IMG/VR virus record: IMGVR_UViG_3300029787_000034
Location: 1-61,766 of that record
Length of the DNA stretch: 61,766 nt
Source: a virus
Reading direction: 5' to 3' (one strand)
Under the pieces are notes generated by a model. That model had not been told where the DNA came from. It made no database searches and saw only the letters and a list, made by a program, of their open reading frames with translations. Below, piece after piece: positions 8,613 to 17,290 of this stretch. A program made the position numbers and the translations under genes. How positions within the stretch are numbered: the stretch's first letter is position 1; every line of letters starts with the position of its first letter.

Positions 8613-10232
8613 ATGTCTCAATTATTTGGTTATTCGTTAGATAGAAAGAAGGCTAAGGGTACGAAAAGTACCGAGCCTTCTTTTGTGCGTAAGGAATCAG
8701 AAGATGCTGCGAGTCCAATAGTTGCAGGTGGTTATTTTGGTCAGTATGTAGAGATGGGTGACGCTGCTAATAAAGCAAGCGAAGCTGATCTTATTGGTCG
8801 TTATAGAGAAATGTCTCTTCATCCAGAAGCAGACTCTGCAATCAACGACGTAGTAAACGAAGCAATAGCAGGAGATCTTAACGATCACCCTGTAGATATA
8901 GATCTACAAAACCTAAAAGTTTCTCAGAATCTAAGGAATGTTATACGACAGGAGTTCGAAAACGTTTTAGTTCTATTAGATTTTGATAGGAAAGCGTATG
9001 ATATATTCAGAAGATGGTACATAGATGGTAGATTATTCTATCATAAGATGATTAATGTAGATGATCCTGCACAAGGAATCACAGAATTAAGATACATTGA
9101 CCCTCGTAAAATTAAAAAAGTTATAGAGTTTGATAAACCTAAGGATAGACAAGCAGTCATAGATCCAGAAGTATCAACTTTAGTACCTAAGTCAATTGAG
9201 TATTACATCTACTCACCCAAAGGACTTAAGGGATATGAGAATAACGGAGTAAGAATTGCACCTGACGCAATCACATATGTTCACTCAGGACAAATGGATA
9301 TGCAGAGGAACTATGTTCTTTCTCATCTACATAAAGCAATCAAAGCACTTAATCAACTTAGAATGATTGAGGACAGTTTGGTTATATATAGATTGTCTCG
9401 TGCACCAGAAAGGAGAATATTCTACATCGATGTAGGTAATCTTCCTAAGCAAAAAGCAGAACAATACCTCCGTGAGGTTATGTCCCGCTATAGAAACAAG
9501 TTAGTATATAATGCTGACACTGGTGAGATAAGAGACGACAAGAAATTCATGTCTATGCTAGAAGACTTCTGGTTACCTAGACGTGAAGGTGGTAGAGGAA
9601 CTGAAATAACAACTCTACCTGGCGGACAGAATCTAGGTGAACTAGAGGACGTAAAGTATTTCCAAAAGAAATTATACCGTTCACTCAATGTACCTGAGTC
9701 CAGATTAGAATCTGAATCCTCATTTAACATTGGACGTAGTGCAGAGATAACAAGGGATGAAGTTAAGTTCCAGAAGTTTATTGTTAGACTGCGTAAGAAG
9801 TTTACTGATCTCTTTAACGATCTACTCAAGACACAGTTAATACTGAAGGGTGTTATAAGTATCGATGAGTGGGATGAGTTTAAAGAGCACATCCAATATA
9901 GTTTCATTGCTGACAACTATTTCTCTGAAATGAAAGAGAAGGAAGTAATGAATGAGAGGATGGGTCTCATGCAACAGATGGATCCTTTTGTCGGTAAGTA
10001 CTTCAGTTTAGAGTATATGCGTCGCTATATACTTAAGCAAACTGATGCTGAGTTCGGTGAAATAGACGAACAAATGGCGAATGAGATCAAGGCTGGACTA
10101 GTTGTACCTCCTGCGGAGCTTGCTCAGTTAGAGAAACAACAGATGGAAATGGCAGCGATGCCTCCCGAACCAGAACCAGTAGAAGAGGAGCCAACTATGG
10201 ATCCTAAGGATTATAAAAAGGGAGATATCTAA
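8613..10232 (+). CDS. 20: Portal protein (gp20)
   Basis: 539-residue portal protomer that forms the 12-mer at the capsid vertex. T4-type signatures include RYREMSLHPEADSAINDVVNEAI, WYIDGRLFYHKMI, LRYIDPRKI, LSRAPERRIFYIDVGNLPK and LNVPESRLE. The C terminus is acidic and Pro-rich (PPEPEPVEEEP). ATG 8613 is used in preference to the TTG one codon earlier. The first 24 codons contain a long hairpin followed by four Ts (separate entry). Confidence 0.96.
   Translation: MSQLFGYSLDRKKAKGTKSTEPSFVRKESEDAASPIVAGGYFGQYVEMGDAANKASEADLIGRYREMSLHPEADSAINDVVNEAIAGDLNDHPVDIDLQNLKVSQNLRNVIRQEFENVLVLLDFDRKAYDIFRRWYIDGRLFYHKMINVDDPAQGITELRYIDPRKIKKVIEFDKPKDRQAVIDPEVSTLVPKSIEYYIYSPKGLKGYENNGVRIAPDAITYVHSGQMDMQRNYVLSHLHKAIKALNQLRMIEDSLVIYRLSRAPERRIFYIDVGNLPKQKAEQYLREVMSRYRNKLVYNADTGEIRDDKKFMSMLEDFWLPRREGGRGTEITTLPGGQNLGELEDVKYFQKKLYRSLNVPESRLESESSFNIGRSAEITRDEVKFQKFIVRLRKKFTDLFNDLLKTQLILKGVISIDEWDEFKEHIQYSFIADNYFSEMKEKEVMNERMGLMQQMDPFVGKYFSLEYMRRYILKQTDAEFGEIDEQMANEIKAGLVVPPAELAQLEKQQMEMAAMPPEPEPVEEEPTMDPKDYKKGDI
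8645..8684 (+). promoter_or_regulatory. Hairpin plus U-tract inside the 5' end of gene 20
   Basis: Outer stem 8645-8654 pairs with 8674-8683 (10 bp). Inner stem GGTAC/GTACC (8658-8662 with 8668-8672) closes a GAAAA loop. TTTT follows at 8681-8684. The whole element is coding. Confidence 0.6.
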
Positions 10233-10235
10233 ATA
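10229..10235 (+). promoter_or_regulatory. Late promoter CTAAATA for prohead core/protease
   Basis: The motif overlaps the end of gene 20 (stop TAA). Predicted +1 is 10241, 16 nt before the ATG at 10257. Confidence 0.7.
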
Positions 10236-10256
10236 ATAAGTATAGAGAACTAAATT

Positions 10257-10508
10257 ATGCCTTCACAACACTCACTTGATATTGTCAATTCCGTATTCGC
10301 AGGTCAGAAAGACCTGAGCGATTACGTTGATTCTCGCATGAAAGAACTTGCTGTAGACAGTATAGATGCACTGAAACAAGACGTTGGATCTAAAATGTTT
10401 ACACCACCTACTCCTGCTGAGACTGAAGTTGAGCCTGAAGATAGTGCGGAAACAACAACTGCTGAAACTGAGGTAACACCTGATGCTACTGATAACGGAA
10501 CAAATTGA
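10257..10508 (+). CDS. Prohead core protein, gp67-like by position
   Basis: 83 residues between portal and prohead protease, where T4 has genes 67 and 68. The N-terminal half is helical (IVNSVFAGQKDLSDYVDSRMKEL). The C-terminal half is almost entirely Glu, Thr and Pro, the composition expected of a prohead core peptide that is proteolysed. Assignment rests on position and composition. Its last 26 nt overlap gene 21. Confidence 0.7.
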   Translation: MPSQHSLDIVNSVFAGQKDLSDYVDSRMKELAVDSIDALKQDVGSKMFTPPTPAETEVEPEDSAETTTAETEVTPDATDNGTN

Positions 10509-11127
10509 TGATACTAAGGTAATCACCGAGGGTAAAGGTTCTAAGAAAAGAACTTATATCGAAGGTGTATTCCTACAAGGTGCGATCAAAAATCGTAATG
10601 GACGTATGTATCCACTGGAAACTCTAGGTAGAGAAGTACAGAAGTACAACGAAAATTACATACAAAAAGGTCGTGCAATGGGTGAGTTAGGTCATCCAGA
10701 AGGTCCAACAATTAACTTGGACAGGGTATCACACCTTATCACATCCCTTAAAGAAAGTGGAAATAATTTCGTGGGTAAAGCACGGATTCTTGACACTCCT
10801 ATGGGTCGTGTTACGAGAGAACTACTTGATGAAGGCATCAAACTAGGAGTCTCATCACGTGGCCTAGGTTCTATCAAAGAACAAAACGGTTGTAAAGTTG
10901 TTTGTGATGACTTTATACTAGCAACTGCAGCAGATATCGTTGCAGATCCATCAGCACCTGATGCTTTCGTAAATGGAATCATGGAAGGGAAAGAATGGAT
11001 TTGGGGTGGTAGCGGTGTTTCTGAGCAAAGATTGGAGACAATCAAAGACAGAATTAACTCTGCATCACGTACTCAACTTGCTGAAAGGAACGTTTCCGCA
11101 TTTGATGCGTTCTTAAAAAGTCTATAA
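10483..11127 (+). CDS. 21: Prohead core protease (gp21)
   Basis: 214-residue serine protease that trims core and capsid proteins during maturation. N terminus GVFLQGAIKNRNGRMYP is typical. The catalytic His lies in GELGHPEG (His71), the Ser in GVSSRGLGS (Ser124 or Ser125), and a conserved acidic segment ADIVADPSAPDAFVNG follows. The ATG is inside the preceding gene, implying coupled translation of core and protease. Confidence 0.95.
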   Translation: MLLITEQIDDTKVITEGKGSKKRTYIEGVFLQGAIKNRNGRMYPLETLGREVQKYNENYIQKGRAMGELGHPEGPTINLDRVSHLITSLKESGNNFVGKARILDTPMGRVTRELLDEGIKLGVSSRGLGSIKEQNGCKVVCDDFILATAADIVADPSAPDAFVNGIMEGKEWIWGGSGVSEQRLETIKDRINSASRTQLAERNVSAFDAFLKSL

Positions 11128-11130
11128 TGT

Positions 11131-11137
11131 CTAAATA
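11131..11137 (+). promoter_or_regulatory. Late promoter CTAAATA for scaffold and capsid
   Basis: Located 4 nt after the gene 21 stop. Predicted +1 is 11143, giving a 35-nt leader to gene 22. No motif occurs between genes 22 and 23, so this is the likely promoter for both. Confidence 0.75.
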
Positions 11138-11177
11138 ACTATAGCAATAACCTTATTTGTATATTCGAGGAGACAAC

Positions 11178-12215
11178 ATGTCTAAGGAAAAAGACAATCT
11201 TGATGAAAACGCAGTCACTAAGAATGCGAAACCTGGCGATGCAATGCCAAAATCTGAAACTGGAACTCCTGGTCAAGGTGTACAGGATTTAGGTGGACCT
11301 ACTCCATTTAATTCTAAACCAGACGACGAATCCAATAAGTACAAGACTGGTGGCGGACCAACAGCAACACCTCCACAAACAAAACCATCTGATGCATCAG
11401 CACAGAAGGCAGAGTTTAGCACTGCAGGTGATGTAAAGGCAGGTCACGAACCTGAAGGTGAAGTTATTGCCGAAGATGATACAACAGAAACAATCGAAAT
11501 CGATTTATCATCTGATGTTGCTGCTCTTACTGAAGGAGAAGATCTTTCTGAAGAGTTTAAGGAGAAAGCGAAAACAATTTTCGAAGCAGCAGTTATCTCC
11601 AAAATAAACGAAGAACTAGAACGTATGCATACTGATTATGCAAAAGTCCTAGACGAAGAAGTCGAGACTATTAAGACCGAGCTTGCAGAAAAGGTTGACG
11701 AGACTCTTAAGTACCACGTAGAGCAGTGGGTTAAGAATAACGAACTCGCAATCGAGCACGGAATTAAGACTGAGATGGCAGAATCTGTCATGTCTGGACT
11801 CAAACAGGTTTTTGTCGAGAATTTCATTGATCTTCCCGACGAAAAAGTTGACTTAGTTGACGAAATGACTAAGCAACTCGATACTATGGAAACTAAACTC
11901 AACGAACAAATCGAAGAGAATGTCGGACTATCTAACGAGGTCGGCAATTATATCAAGAATGGGATCGTGAACGAGCTAAGCGGAGGACTTTCCCTCGCAC
12001 AGAAGGAAAAGTTACAATCTCTTGCAGAAGCTGTTGAGTTCGAGAATGAAGATGCTTATCGTGAGAAAATAAACACTCTTAAAGAGTCTTATTTCTCTAC
12101 CAAACCTGCGGCTGCTGAGGAGAAATCCGATGAAGTCACAATTGAGGGAGATAATGGTGCTACTGGTGACGCAATGTCTCACTACGTAAATGCATTATCA
12201 CGTTGGGGCAACTAA
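11178..12215 (+). CDS. 22: Prohead scaffold protein (gp22)
   Basis: 345-residue scaffold. The first ~110 residues are low-complexity and Pro/Gly-rich. The rest is highly charged and predicted alpha-helical or coiled-coil (EELERMHTDYAKVLDEEVETI onwards), as in T4 gp22. I chose the ATG preceded by GAGGAGAC over the upstream TTG. Several (L/I)xE sites for the gp21 protease occur. Position between protease and capsid genes is diagnostic. Confidence 0.93.
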   Translation: MSKEKDNLDENAVTKNAKPGDAMPKSETGTPGQGVQDLGGPTPFNSKPDDESNKYKTGGGPTATPPQTKPSDASAQKAEFSTAGDVKAGHEPEGEVIAEDDTTETIEIDLSSDVAALTEGEDLSEEFKEKAKTIFEAAVISKINEELERMHTDYAKVLDEEVETIKTELAEKVDETLKYHVEQWVKNNELAIEHGIKTEMAESVMSGLKQVFVENFIDLPDEKVDLVDEMTKQLDTMETKLNEQIEENVGLSNEVGNYIKNGIVNELSGGLSLAQKEKLQSLAEAVEFENEDAYREKINTLKESYFSTKPAAAEEKSDEVTIEGDNGATGDAMSHYVNALSRWGN

Positions 12216-12258
12216 TACGTGAGAATTTGTAATCAATTAACTTTTTTTAAAACAAGCA

Positions 12259-13605
12259 ATGTTTAATTCAGAATCATTGCAGGAAAAGTGGAAACCCATT
12301 TTAGATCACTCTGAGATAGATGATATCAAAGACGGATATAGAAAGGCAGTTACCTCTGTCCTGTTAGAAAACCAAGAAAGATTTTTAAGGGAAGAAGCAG
12401 GTGTGCTTAATGAAGCATCACCAACAATGTCTGCAGGTACAGCAGGTTTCAGTGGTTCATCTACTGCAACTGGTCCTGTAGCAGGTTTTGACCCAGTTTT
12501 AATCTCATTAATCAGAAGATCAATGCCTAAGCTTATTGCTTATGACATTGCAGGTGTACAACCAATGACAGGTCCTACTGGACTTATCTTCGCAATGAGA
12601 TCACGTTACGGTACTAACCGTACAGCTGGAACTGAAGCGTTCTTTAACGAAGCAGATTCCGAGTTCTCAGCAGAGAACGCAGCTAGCGACCTAGGAAGAA
12701 CAGCACAGTCTGGATCTAACCCAGGACTTCTAAACGCATCTGGTACATACAATACATCAGACGGAATGCCTACAGCAGAAGCTGAAGCATTAGGTGATGC
12801 ATCTGGTAACCAGTTCGCTGAAATGAACTTCAGTATTGAGAAAGTTACTGTGACTGCTAAGTCCAGAGCACTCAAGGCTGAGTACAGTTTAGAACTAGCA
12901 CAAGACCTTAAGGCAGTTCACGGTTTAGACGCTGAGTCTGAACTAGCAAATATCCTCTCAACAGAAGTACTTGCTGAAATCAACCGTGAAGTTGTAAGAT
13001 CTGTATACAAAGTCGCAAGACCTGGTGCACAGAACAACACAGCAACTGCAGGTGTCTTTGACCTAGACGTTGACTCCAACGGTAGATGGTCAGTTGAGAA
13101 GTTTAAAGGTCTTCTATTCCAGATAGAAAGAGACATGAACGCTATCGGGCACGAGACAAGACGTGGAAAGGGCAACATCTTAATTTGCTCTGCTGACGTT
13201 GCATCTGCTCTATCAATGGCTGGTGTACTTGACTACACTCCTGCTCTAGCTGGTAACTCAAACTTACTTCCTGATGATAATAGCAGCACACTAGCTGGTA
13301 CATTAAACGGAAGAATCAAGGTATACGTTGATCCTTATTCAGCAAACGTAAGTGACAGACACTTCTACGTTGCAGGATACAAAGGTTCATCTGCATACGA
13401 CGCAGGACTGTTCTACTGTCCTTACGTTCCACTCCAAATGGTCAGAGCCGTTGGTCAGGATACATTCCAACCAAAAATTGGCTTTAAGACTCGTTACGGT
13501 ATGGTTGCTAACCCATTTGCGGAAGGCACTGACCAAGGCGGTGGAGATCTTGATCCTAACAAGAACAGATACTACAGAAGAGTTCTTGTTGACAACCTAA
13601 TGTAA
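12259..13605 (+). CDS. 23: Major capsid protein (gp23)
   Basis: 448-residue HK97-fold capsid protein. Signatures include LIRRSMPKLIAYDIAGVQPMTGPTGLIFAMRSRY, EMNFSIEKVTVTAKSRALKAEYS and GFKTRYGMVANPFAEG. The N-terminal delta region ends near GVLNE, followed by a Gly/Ser-rich arm (PTMSAGTAGFSGSS) that is probably exposed after gp21 cleavage. A near copy of that arm occurs in the protein at 54598. A strong terminator follows at 13631. Confidence 0.97.
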   Translation: MFNSESLQEKWKPILDHSEIDDIKDGYRKAVTSVLLENQERFLREEAGVLNEASPTMSAGTAGFSGSSTATGPVAGFDPVLISLIRRSMPKLIAYDIAGVQPMTGPTGLIFAMRSRYGTNRTAGTEAFFNEADSEFSAENAASDLGRTAQSGSNPGLLNASGTYNTSDGMPTAEAEALGDASGNQFAEMNFSIEKVTVTAKSRALKAEYSLELAQDLKAVHGLDAESELANILSTEVLAEINREVVRSVYKVARPGAQNNTATAGVFDLDVDSNGRWSVEKFKGLLFQIERDMNAIGHETRRGKGNILICSADVASALSMAGVLDYTPALAGNSNLLPDDNSSTLAGTLNGRIKVYVDPYSANVSDRHFYVAGYKGSSAYDAGLFYCPYVPLQMVRAVGQDTFQPKIGFKTRYGMVANPFAEGTDQGGGDLDPNKNRYYRRVLVDNLM

Positions 13606-13630
13606 ATCGTTCATCACGATACACACACGA

Positions 13631-13656
13631 AGACCCCTTTACAGGGGTCTTTTTTT
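13631..13656 (+). terminator. Intrinsic terminator after gp23
   Basis: Perfect 7-bp stem AGACCCC/GGGGTCT with a 6-nt loop, then seven consecutive Ts counting the last stem base. It ends the head-gene transcript. Confidence 0.9.
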
Positions 13657-13666
13657 ATGCTATGCT

Positions 13667-13673
13667 CTAAATA
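13667..13673 (+). promoter_or_regulatory. Late promoter CTAAATA, +1 on the next ATG
   Basis: Directly downstream of the gp23 terminator. T4 geometry puts +1 at 13679, the A of the next start codon, predicting a leaderless mRNA. Confidence 0.7.
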
Positions 13674-13678
13674 AGATT

Positions 13679-14026
13679 ATGGACAGACACGATTTCCCTG
13701 TGATTGGTACGTTCTACACCAAGAAGGAAGTAGATGAACTAATTGCAAAAGCAGTAGAGAAAGCAGTTGCTGAAGCACGACTAATTGACGAAGAGTCAAT
13801 GCGTAAGCATAACAGAGACGCTACTGTCATCTCTATGATACTAGGATTTACTACACTCGCACTGTTTGTAGATGGATTGCTACGTATACTTGGTATTATA
13901 CCACCATTCATGCATATAGATGTAAATATAATTGATAAAGTTACAGAACAGGTCAAAGATGAAGTTCTTCCATATATAAAAGAAGGACTAACAAAAATTC
14001 CTAAGGTTGGGAGCAGATTGTATTGA
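13679..14026 (+). CDS. Membrane protein with coiled coil, 115 aa
   Basis: The N-terminal ~45 residues are Ala/Glu/Lys-rich and helical (KEVDELIAKAVEKAVAEA). One hydrophobic segment follows (ISMILGFTTLALFVDGLLRILGIIP), then an amphipathic C terminus. First gene after the gp23 terminator, with a late promoter but no room for a ribosome binding site. Resembles coiled-coil plus transmembrane proteins of phage lysis modules, but the function is unproven. Confidence 0.65.
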   Translation: MDRHDFPVIGTFYTKKEVDELIAKAVEKAVAEARLIDEESMRKHNRDATVISMILGFTTLALFVDGLLRILGIIPPFMHIDVNIIDKVTEQVKDEVLPYIKEGLTKIPKVGSRLY

Positions 14027-14331
14027 GTTATCTATTTGGTATTGCGTTTTTATTCCTACTGTATAACGCATTTAGGTTAATGTGGCAGGGATGGAAAGCA
14101 TTTGATCAGAGTTATGGTAAGGTTATGGAGACCTACAAACCTAAAAAGGTGCACCCTGAGATGACAGATGTACAGAATGGTGATGAGTTGATGGTAGCAA
14201 GTTTCTCACAGATCCCACCAGTAAAAGATCCATTACATGAATCCTTACAGTCACGTATAGAAGAACTGATCGAAGAAGAAGACGATGAGGATGATGATGA
14301 AGGAGACGGTGACATTATTGTAAGAGTATGA
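14023..14331 (+). CDS. Membrane-anchored acidic protein, 102 aa
   Basis: TTG start at a TTGA overlap with the upstream stop. The hydrophobic N-terminal anchor (YLFGIAFLFLLYNAF) would be lost with the next ATG, which supports TTG. The C terminus is a run of Glu and Asp (EELIEEEDDEDDDEGDGD). Likely inner-membrane, N-terminus anchored. No family known. Confidence 0.6.
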   Translation: MSYLFGIAFLFLLYNAFRLMWQGWKAFDQSYGKVMETYKPKKVHPEMTDVQNGDELMVASFSQIPPVKDPLHESLQSRIEELIEEEDDEDDDEGDGDIIVRV

Positions 14332-14474
14332 ACAAGATATTAGAACCTATAGTTTTAGCAGGAGTAGTAATATTCTTAGGATTTGTGTTCCTCATTGAGG
14401 TGCTAGATCTGTTTTTGATTAGACCTATCTTTCAGTTGTTTACAAAGAAGAAGAGGAGGAGGAGAAGAAGATGA
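14328..14474 (+). CDS. Membrane microprotein with polybasic tail, 48 aa
   Basis: ATGA overlaps on both sides. One long hydrophobic stretch (VLAGVVIFLGFVFLIEVL) is followed by a tail ending KKKRRRRRR. The strong positive charge fixes the tail in the cytoplasm. It could interact with the acidic tail of the preceding protein; that is inference. Confidence 0.6.
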   Translation: MNKILEPIVLAGVVIFLGFVFLIEVLDLFLIRPIFQLFTKKKRRRRRR

Positions 14475-14833
14475 TAGAATTCGAAAAACAATTTGGCAAA
14501 GGAACTGATCCTTGGTATGCTAAAGCAGAGAGATGGGCGAAAAAACAACGTTTTCCTATCTCTTTTTTGGTGCTAGGATTGATATCTGCACTCAAAGAAC
14601 GGTGGATAGAGACTAAAATCCACAATGAAATGAGAACTGTAGACGCTGATGTTCAGAAAATACATGAGATATGGGATAAAGAAGAGAAACCAACAACAAC
14701 TTTTGTCTCCAAACCCTCTGTAGTAAAGGGATTAGATGACATGGAACTCTTCTATGATGCATACAAGAGAGCAGCACAAGACCATGACGATGTGATGAAG
14801 GAACTAAATAGTACGGATGATACTGTAGAGTAA
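14471..14833 (+). CDS. Hypothetical protein, 120 aa
   Basis: Soluble or peripheral protein with an amphipathic N-terminal half (KAERWAKKQRFPISFLVLGLISALKERW) and a charged C terminus. The short hydrophobic run FLVLGLISAL may touch the membrane. It lies between ATGA and TAATG junctions in the same operon. No recognised domain. Confidence 0.6.
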   Translation: MIEFEKQFGKGTDPWYAKAERWAKKQRFPISFLVLGLISALKERWIETKIHNEMRTVDADVQKIHEIWDKEEKPTTTFVSKPSVVKGLDDMELFYDAYKRAAQDHDDVMKELNSTDDTVE

Positions 14834-15408
14834 TGGCAGACGTACAAACATGGCAGGGACAGATAGAGAATAGAAACTTCCTATCACCCATAGGATTTAA
14901 GTTTATCTTAGCGGATTTCCCTAAGGTGACTTACTTTTCGCAGACATGTAATATTCCTGGCATCACAGTTGGTGAGGTAAATCAACCCACTATCATGGGT
15001 AGACCTATACCATTCGACTCTCATGGTTTGACATACGAACCACTCAATATGAACTTCTTAATCGATGAGAATCTAGAAAATTATTTAATTATTCACAACT
15101 GGATGAGAGGTTTAAGTATTGGTGAGAAATTTGCAGAGAGAGAAAAACTAATAGAGGTATCAAATGAGAAGATTGGTATAGGAAATGATGGTAGTGTACG
15201 TTCAGATGGATCTCTAGCAGTACTGAACAGTAATTTTCAGACCAATTTCTTCGTAACTTTTAAAGATATGTACCCAGTGTCCTTGTCAGCACTAGAATTT
15301 AATGCTACAATAGATGGTAGTGAGTATGCTGTAGCACAAGCAAGTTTTAGATATGCGGTGTATGATATACAGGATACTTATGGAGTACGTAAGACACAAC
15401 TTAAATGA
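14833..15408 (+). CDS. Tail-tube-like virion protein
   Basis: 191 residues with the opening FLSPIGFKFILADFPKV...CNIPGI typical of tube or initiator proteins of the gp19/gp54 superfamily, followed by a beta-rich C terminus (SALEFNATIDGSEYAVAQASFRYAVYDI). It is likely a second tube-fold protein of the baseplate-tube junction. Shorter than T4 gp54 (320). Sits just before uvsY. Confidence 0.6.
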   Translation: MADVQTWQGQIENRNFLSPIGFKFILADFPKVTYFSQTCNIPGITVGEVNQPTIMGRPIPFDSHGLTYEPLNMNFLIDENLENYLIIHNWMRGLSIGEKFAEREKLIEVSNEKIGIGNDGSVRSDGSLAVLNSNFQTNFFVTFKDMYPVSLSALEFNATIDGSEYAVAQASFRYAVYDIQDTYGVRKTQLK

Positions 15409-15827
15409 ATCTTGATGATATTCGCACATCATGGTTAGAAGACTGTAAAATTGACACAAATGACCTAGACACAGAGAACTTTAAGGTCACAGTTATCCAT
15501 GAAAAATATTTAAACATCTGGTCACAGTTCAGATTATTATTATCAGACGCTGAAGCTAAGAATAAAAGGATGTACAAGGAGAAGTTCGAGTACTATTCTG
15601 GTAAAGCACCTGCAAAGGTATACGCTGAGAGACCTTTTAACTATAAGGTACTTAAAGGTGACCTTAACACATACATCTGGGCAGATGATGAGTACATCAG
15701 AACCAAGCAGAAATGTGACTACCTCGAAACTTGTATAAATTATTTAGAGAACGTTCTTAGGCAGTGCTCTAATCGAGGATTCCAAATTAAAAACGTTATC
15801 GAGCTCCGAAAGTATGAAAACTATTGA
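15405..15827 (+). CDS. uvsY: Recombination mediator UvsY
   Basis: 140 residues, the size of T4 UvsY (137). UvsY loads UvsX recombinase onto gp32-covered single-stranded DNA. The C terminus (SNRGFQIKNVIELRKYE) matches the T4 pattern SRGFAIKHIQDMRAFE, and the centre has the YYSGKAPAKVY segment corresponding to T4 YYSGRG. ATGA overlap upstream; its stop overlaps the uvsW start by one base. Confidence 0.88.
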   Translation: MNLDDIRTSWLEDCKIDTNDLDTENFKVTVIHEKYLNIWSQFRLLLSDAEAKNKRMYKEKFEYYSGKAPAKVYAERPFNYKVLKGDLNTYIWADDEYIRTKQKCDYLETCINYLENVLRQCSNRGFQIKNVIELRKYENY

Positions 15828-17290
15828 TGACTGTCATAAAAAAGAAGAACGAGGTTTACCTTAAGGTAACTGCAGAACCGCATGTCCATAAGGAACTAAG
15901 TGAATACTTCCAGTTCGAAGTTCCTGGTGCTAAGTACATGCCACAGTACCAAAAATGGAAGTGGGATGGCAAGATCCGTTTATATTCACCTGCTACTGGT
16001 GAGATATATGCGGGTCTTTTTGATTATGTCACTGATTTTTTGGAGACAAGAGGGTACGAATTTGACATAGAGGAGAATGACAACTATGGACGACCAGATG
16101 AGACTGAACCTATCGTATCACCTGAGGCTATTGCGGGGTACGTTAGATCTCTCAACATTCCTTTTAAAGCAAGAGACTATCAACTACGAGCAATTTATCA
16201 GGCACTTAGACATAATCGCAAGTTACTACTCTCACCCACAGGATCGGGAAAATCCCTAATCATCTATGCAATAGTGCGTTGGCACCTAGATGGTTGGAAT
16301 AGAAACACACTAATCATTGTACCTACTGTCAGTTTGGTAGAACAAATGGCGAAAGACTTTAAGGATTATGGTTGGGGAGGTAAGCAAGTATATAAAATTA
16401 AGGCAGGAGTAGAAAAATATACAGATCATCCTATAGTAATCAGTACATGGCAGAGCATTTATAAGGAACCTCGAAAGTTTTTTAAGAGATTTGATGTCAT
16501 CATAGGTGATGAAGCACATTTATATAAGGCGAAAAGTCTGACAGGTATTCTCACTAAGTGTCATGATGCCAAGTACCGAGTCGGACTGACAGGTACCCTA
16601 GATGGTTTGGAGACTCATCAATTAGTGTTAGAAGGACTGTTTGGTAAGGTAGATCAGGTAACTAAGACTATAGATCTCATGAAAAAAGGACACTTAACAC
16701 CATTAAAGGTGTGTGTCCTACTGTTAAAACATGGGTATGTACCCTTTGATGACTATTTCCAAGAGATAGATTACTTGATTAGTCATCCTAAGAGAAATAA
16801 TTTGATATGTAATCTAGCGTGTGACCTCACAGGTAACACTTTGATCCTTTTTAACTACGTGGAGAAGCATGGGGATCCTTTATGGGAGCTCCTAAATAGT
16901 AAGGTAAGAGAGGGTCGCAAGATCTTTTTCATACACGGTGGTATTGATGCTGTAGCACGTGAAGAAGCACGTACTATATGTGAGACAGAAAAGGATGCAA
17001 TCATATTAGCATCTTATGGAACGTTCTCTACTGGTATCAATATAAGAAATTTGCATAATGTTATCTTTGCAAGTCCATCCAAGTCGAGGGTCAGAAATCT
17101 TCAGTCAATTGGTAGGGTCTTGAGAAAGGGAGACAACAAAGCACAGGCAGTATTATTTGATATTGCTGATAACTGCTCTAGAGGATCCCGACATAATTAT
17201 ACTCTTCGTCACCTCACTGAACGCATAAAAATATACGAAGAAGAAAGTTTTGATTATGAAATCAAGGAAGTCAAACTCAAGAATGATTAA
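15827..17290 (+). CDS. uvsW: RNA-DNA/DNA helicase UvsW
   Basis: 487-residue SF2 helicase that unwinds R-loops and branched recombination intermediates. N-terminal substrate-binding domain, then Walker A SPTGSGKSLII (near residue 145), DEAH-type box VIIGDEAHLYKAKS, GLTGTLDG (motif III) and C-terminal SIGRVLRKG (motif VI). Length is close to T4 UvsW (503). ATG at the TGATG junction is preferred to the TTG one codon earlier. Confidence 0.95.
   Translation: MTVIKKKNEVYLKVTAEPHVHKELSEYFQFEVPGAKYMPQYQKWKWDGKIRLYSPATGEIYAGLFDYVTDFLETRGYEFDIEENDNYGRPDETEPIVSPEAIAGYVRSLNIPFKARDYQLRAIYQALRHNRKLLLSPTGSGKSLIIYAIVRWHLDGWNRNTLIIVPTVSLVEQMAKDFKDYGWGGKQVYKIKAGVEKYTDHPIVISTWQSIYKEPRKFFKRFDVIIGDEAHLYKAKSLTGILTKCHDAKYRVGLTGTLDGLETHQLVLEGLFGKVDQVTKTIDLMKKGHLTPLKVCVLLLKHGYVPFDDYFQEIDYLISHPKRNNLICNLACDLTGNTLILFNYVEKHGDPLWELLNSKVREGRKIFFIHGGIDAVAREEARTICETEKDAIILASYGTFSTGINIRNLHNVIFASPSKSRVRNLQSIGRVLRKGDNKAQAVLFDIADNCSRGSRHNYTLRHLTERIKIYEEESFDYEIKEVKLKND

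Noticed and set aside
10692-11045. 117-codon minus-strand frame inside gene 21
   Set aside because: Antisense to a conserved protease gene, low-complexity Ser/Pro composition, no promoter.
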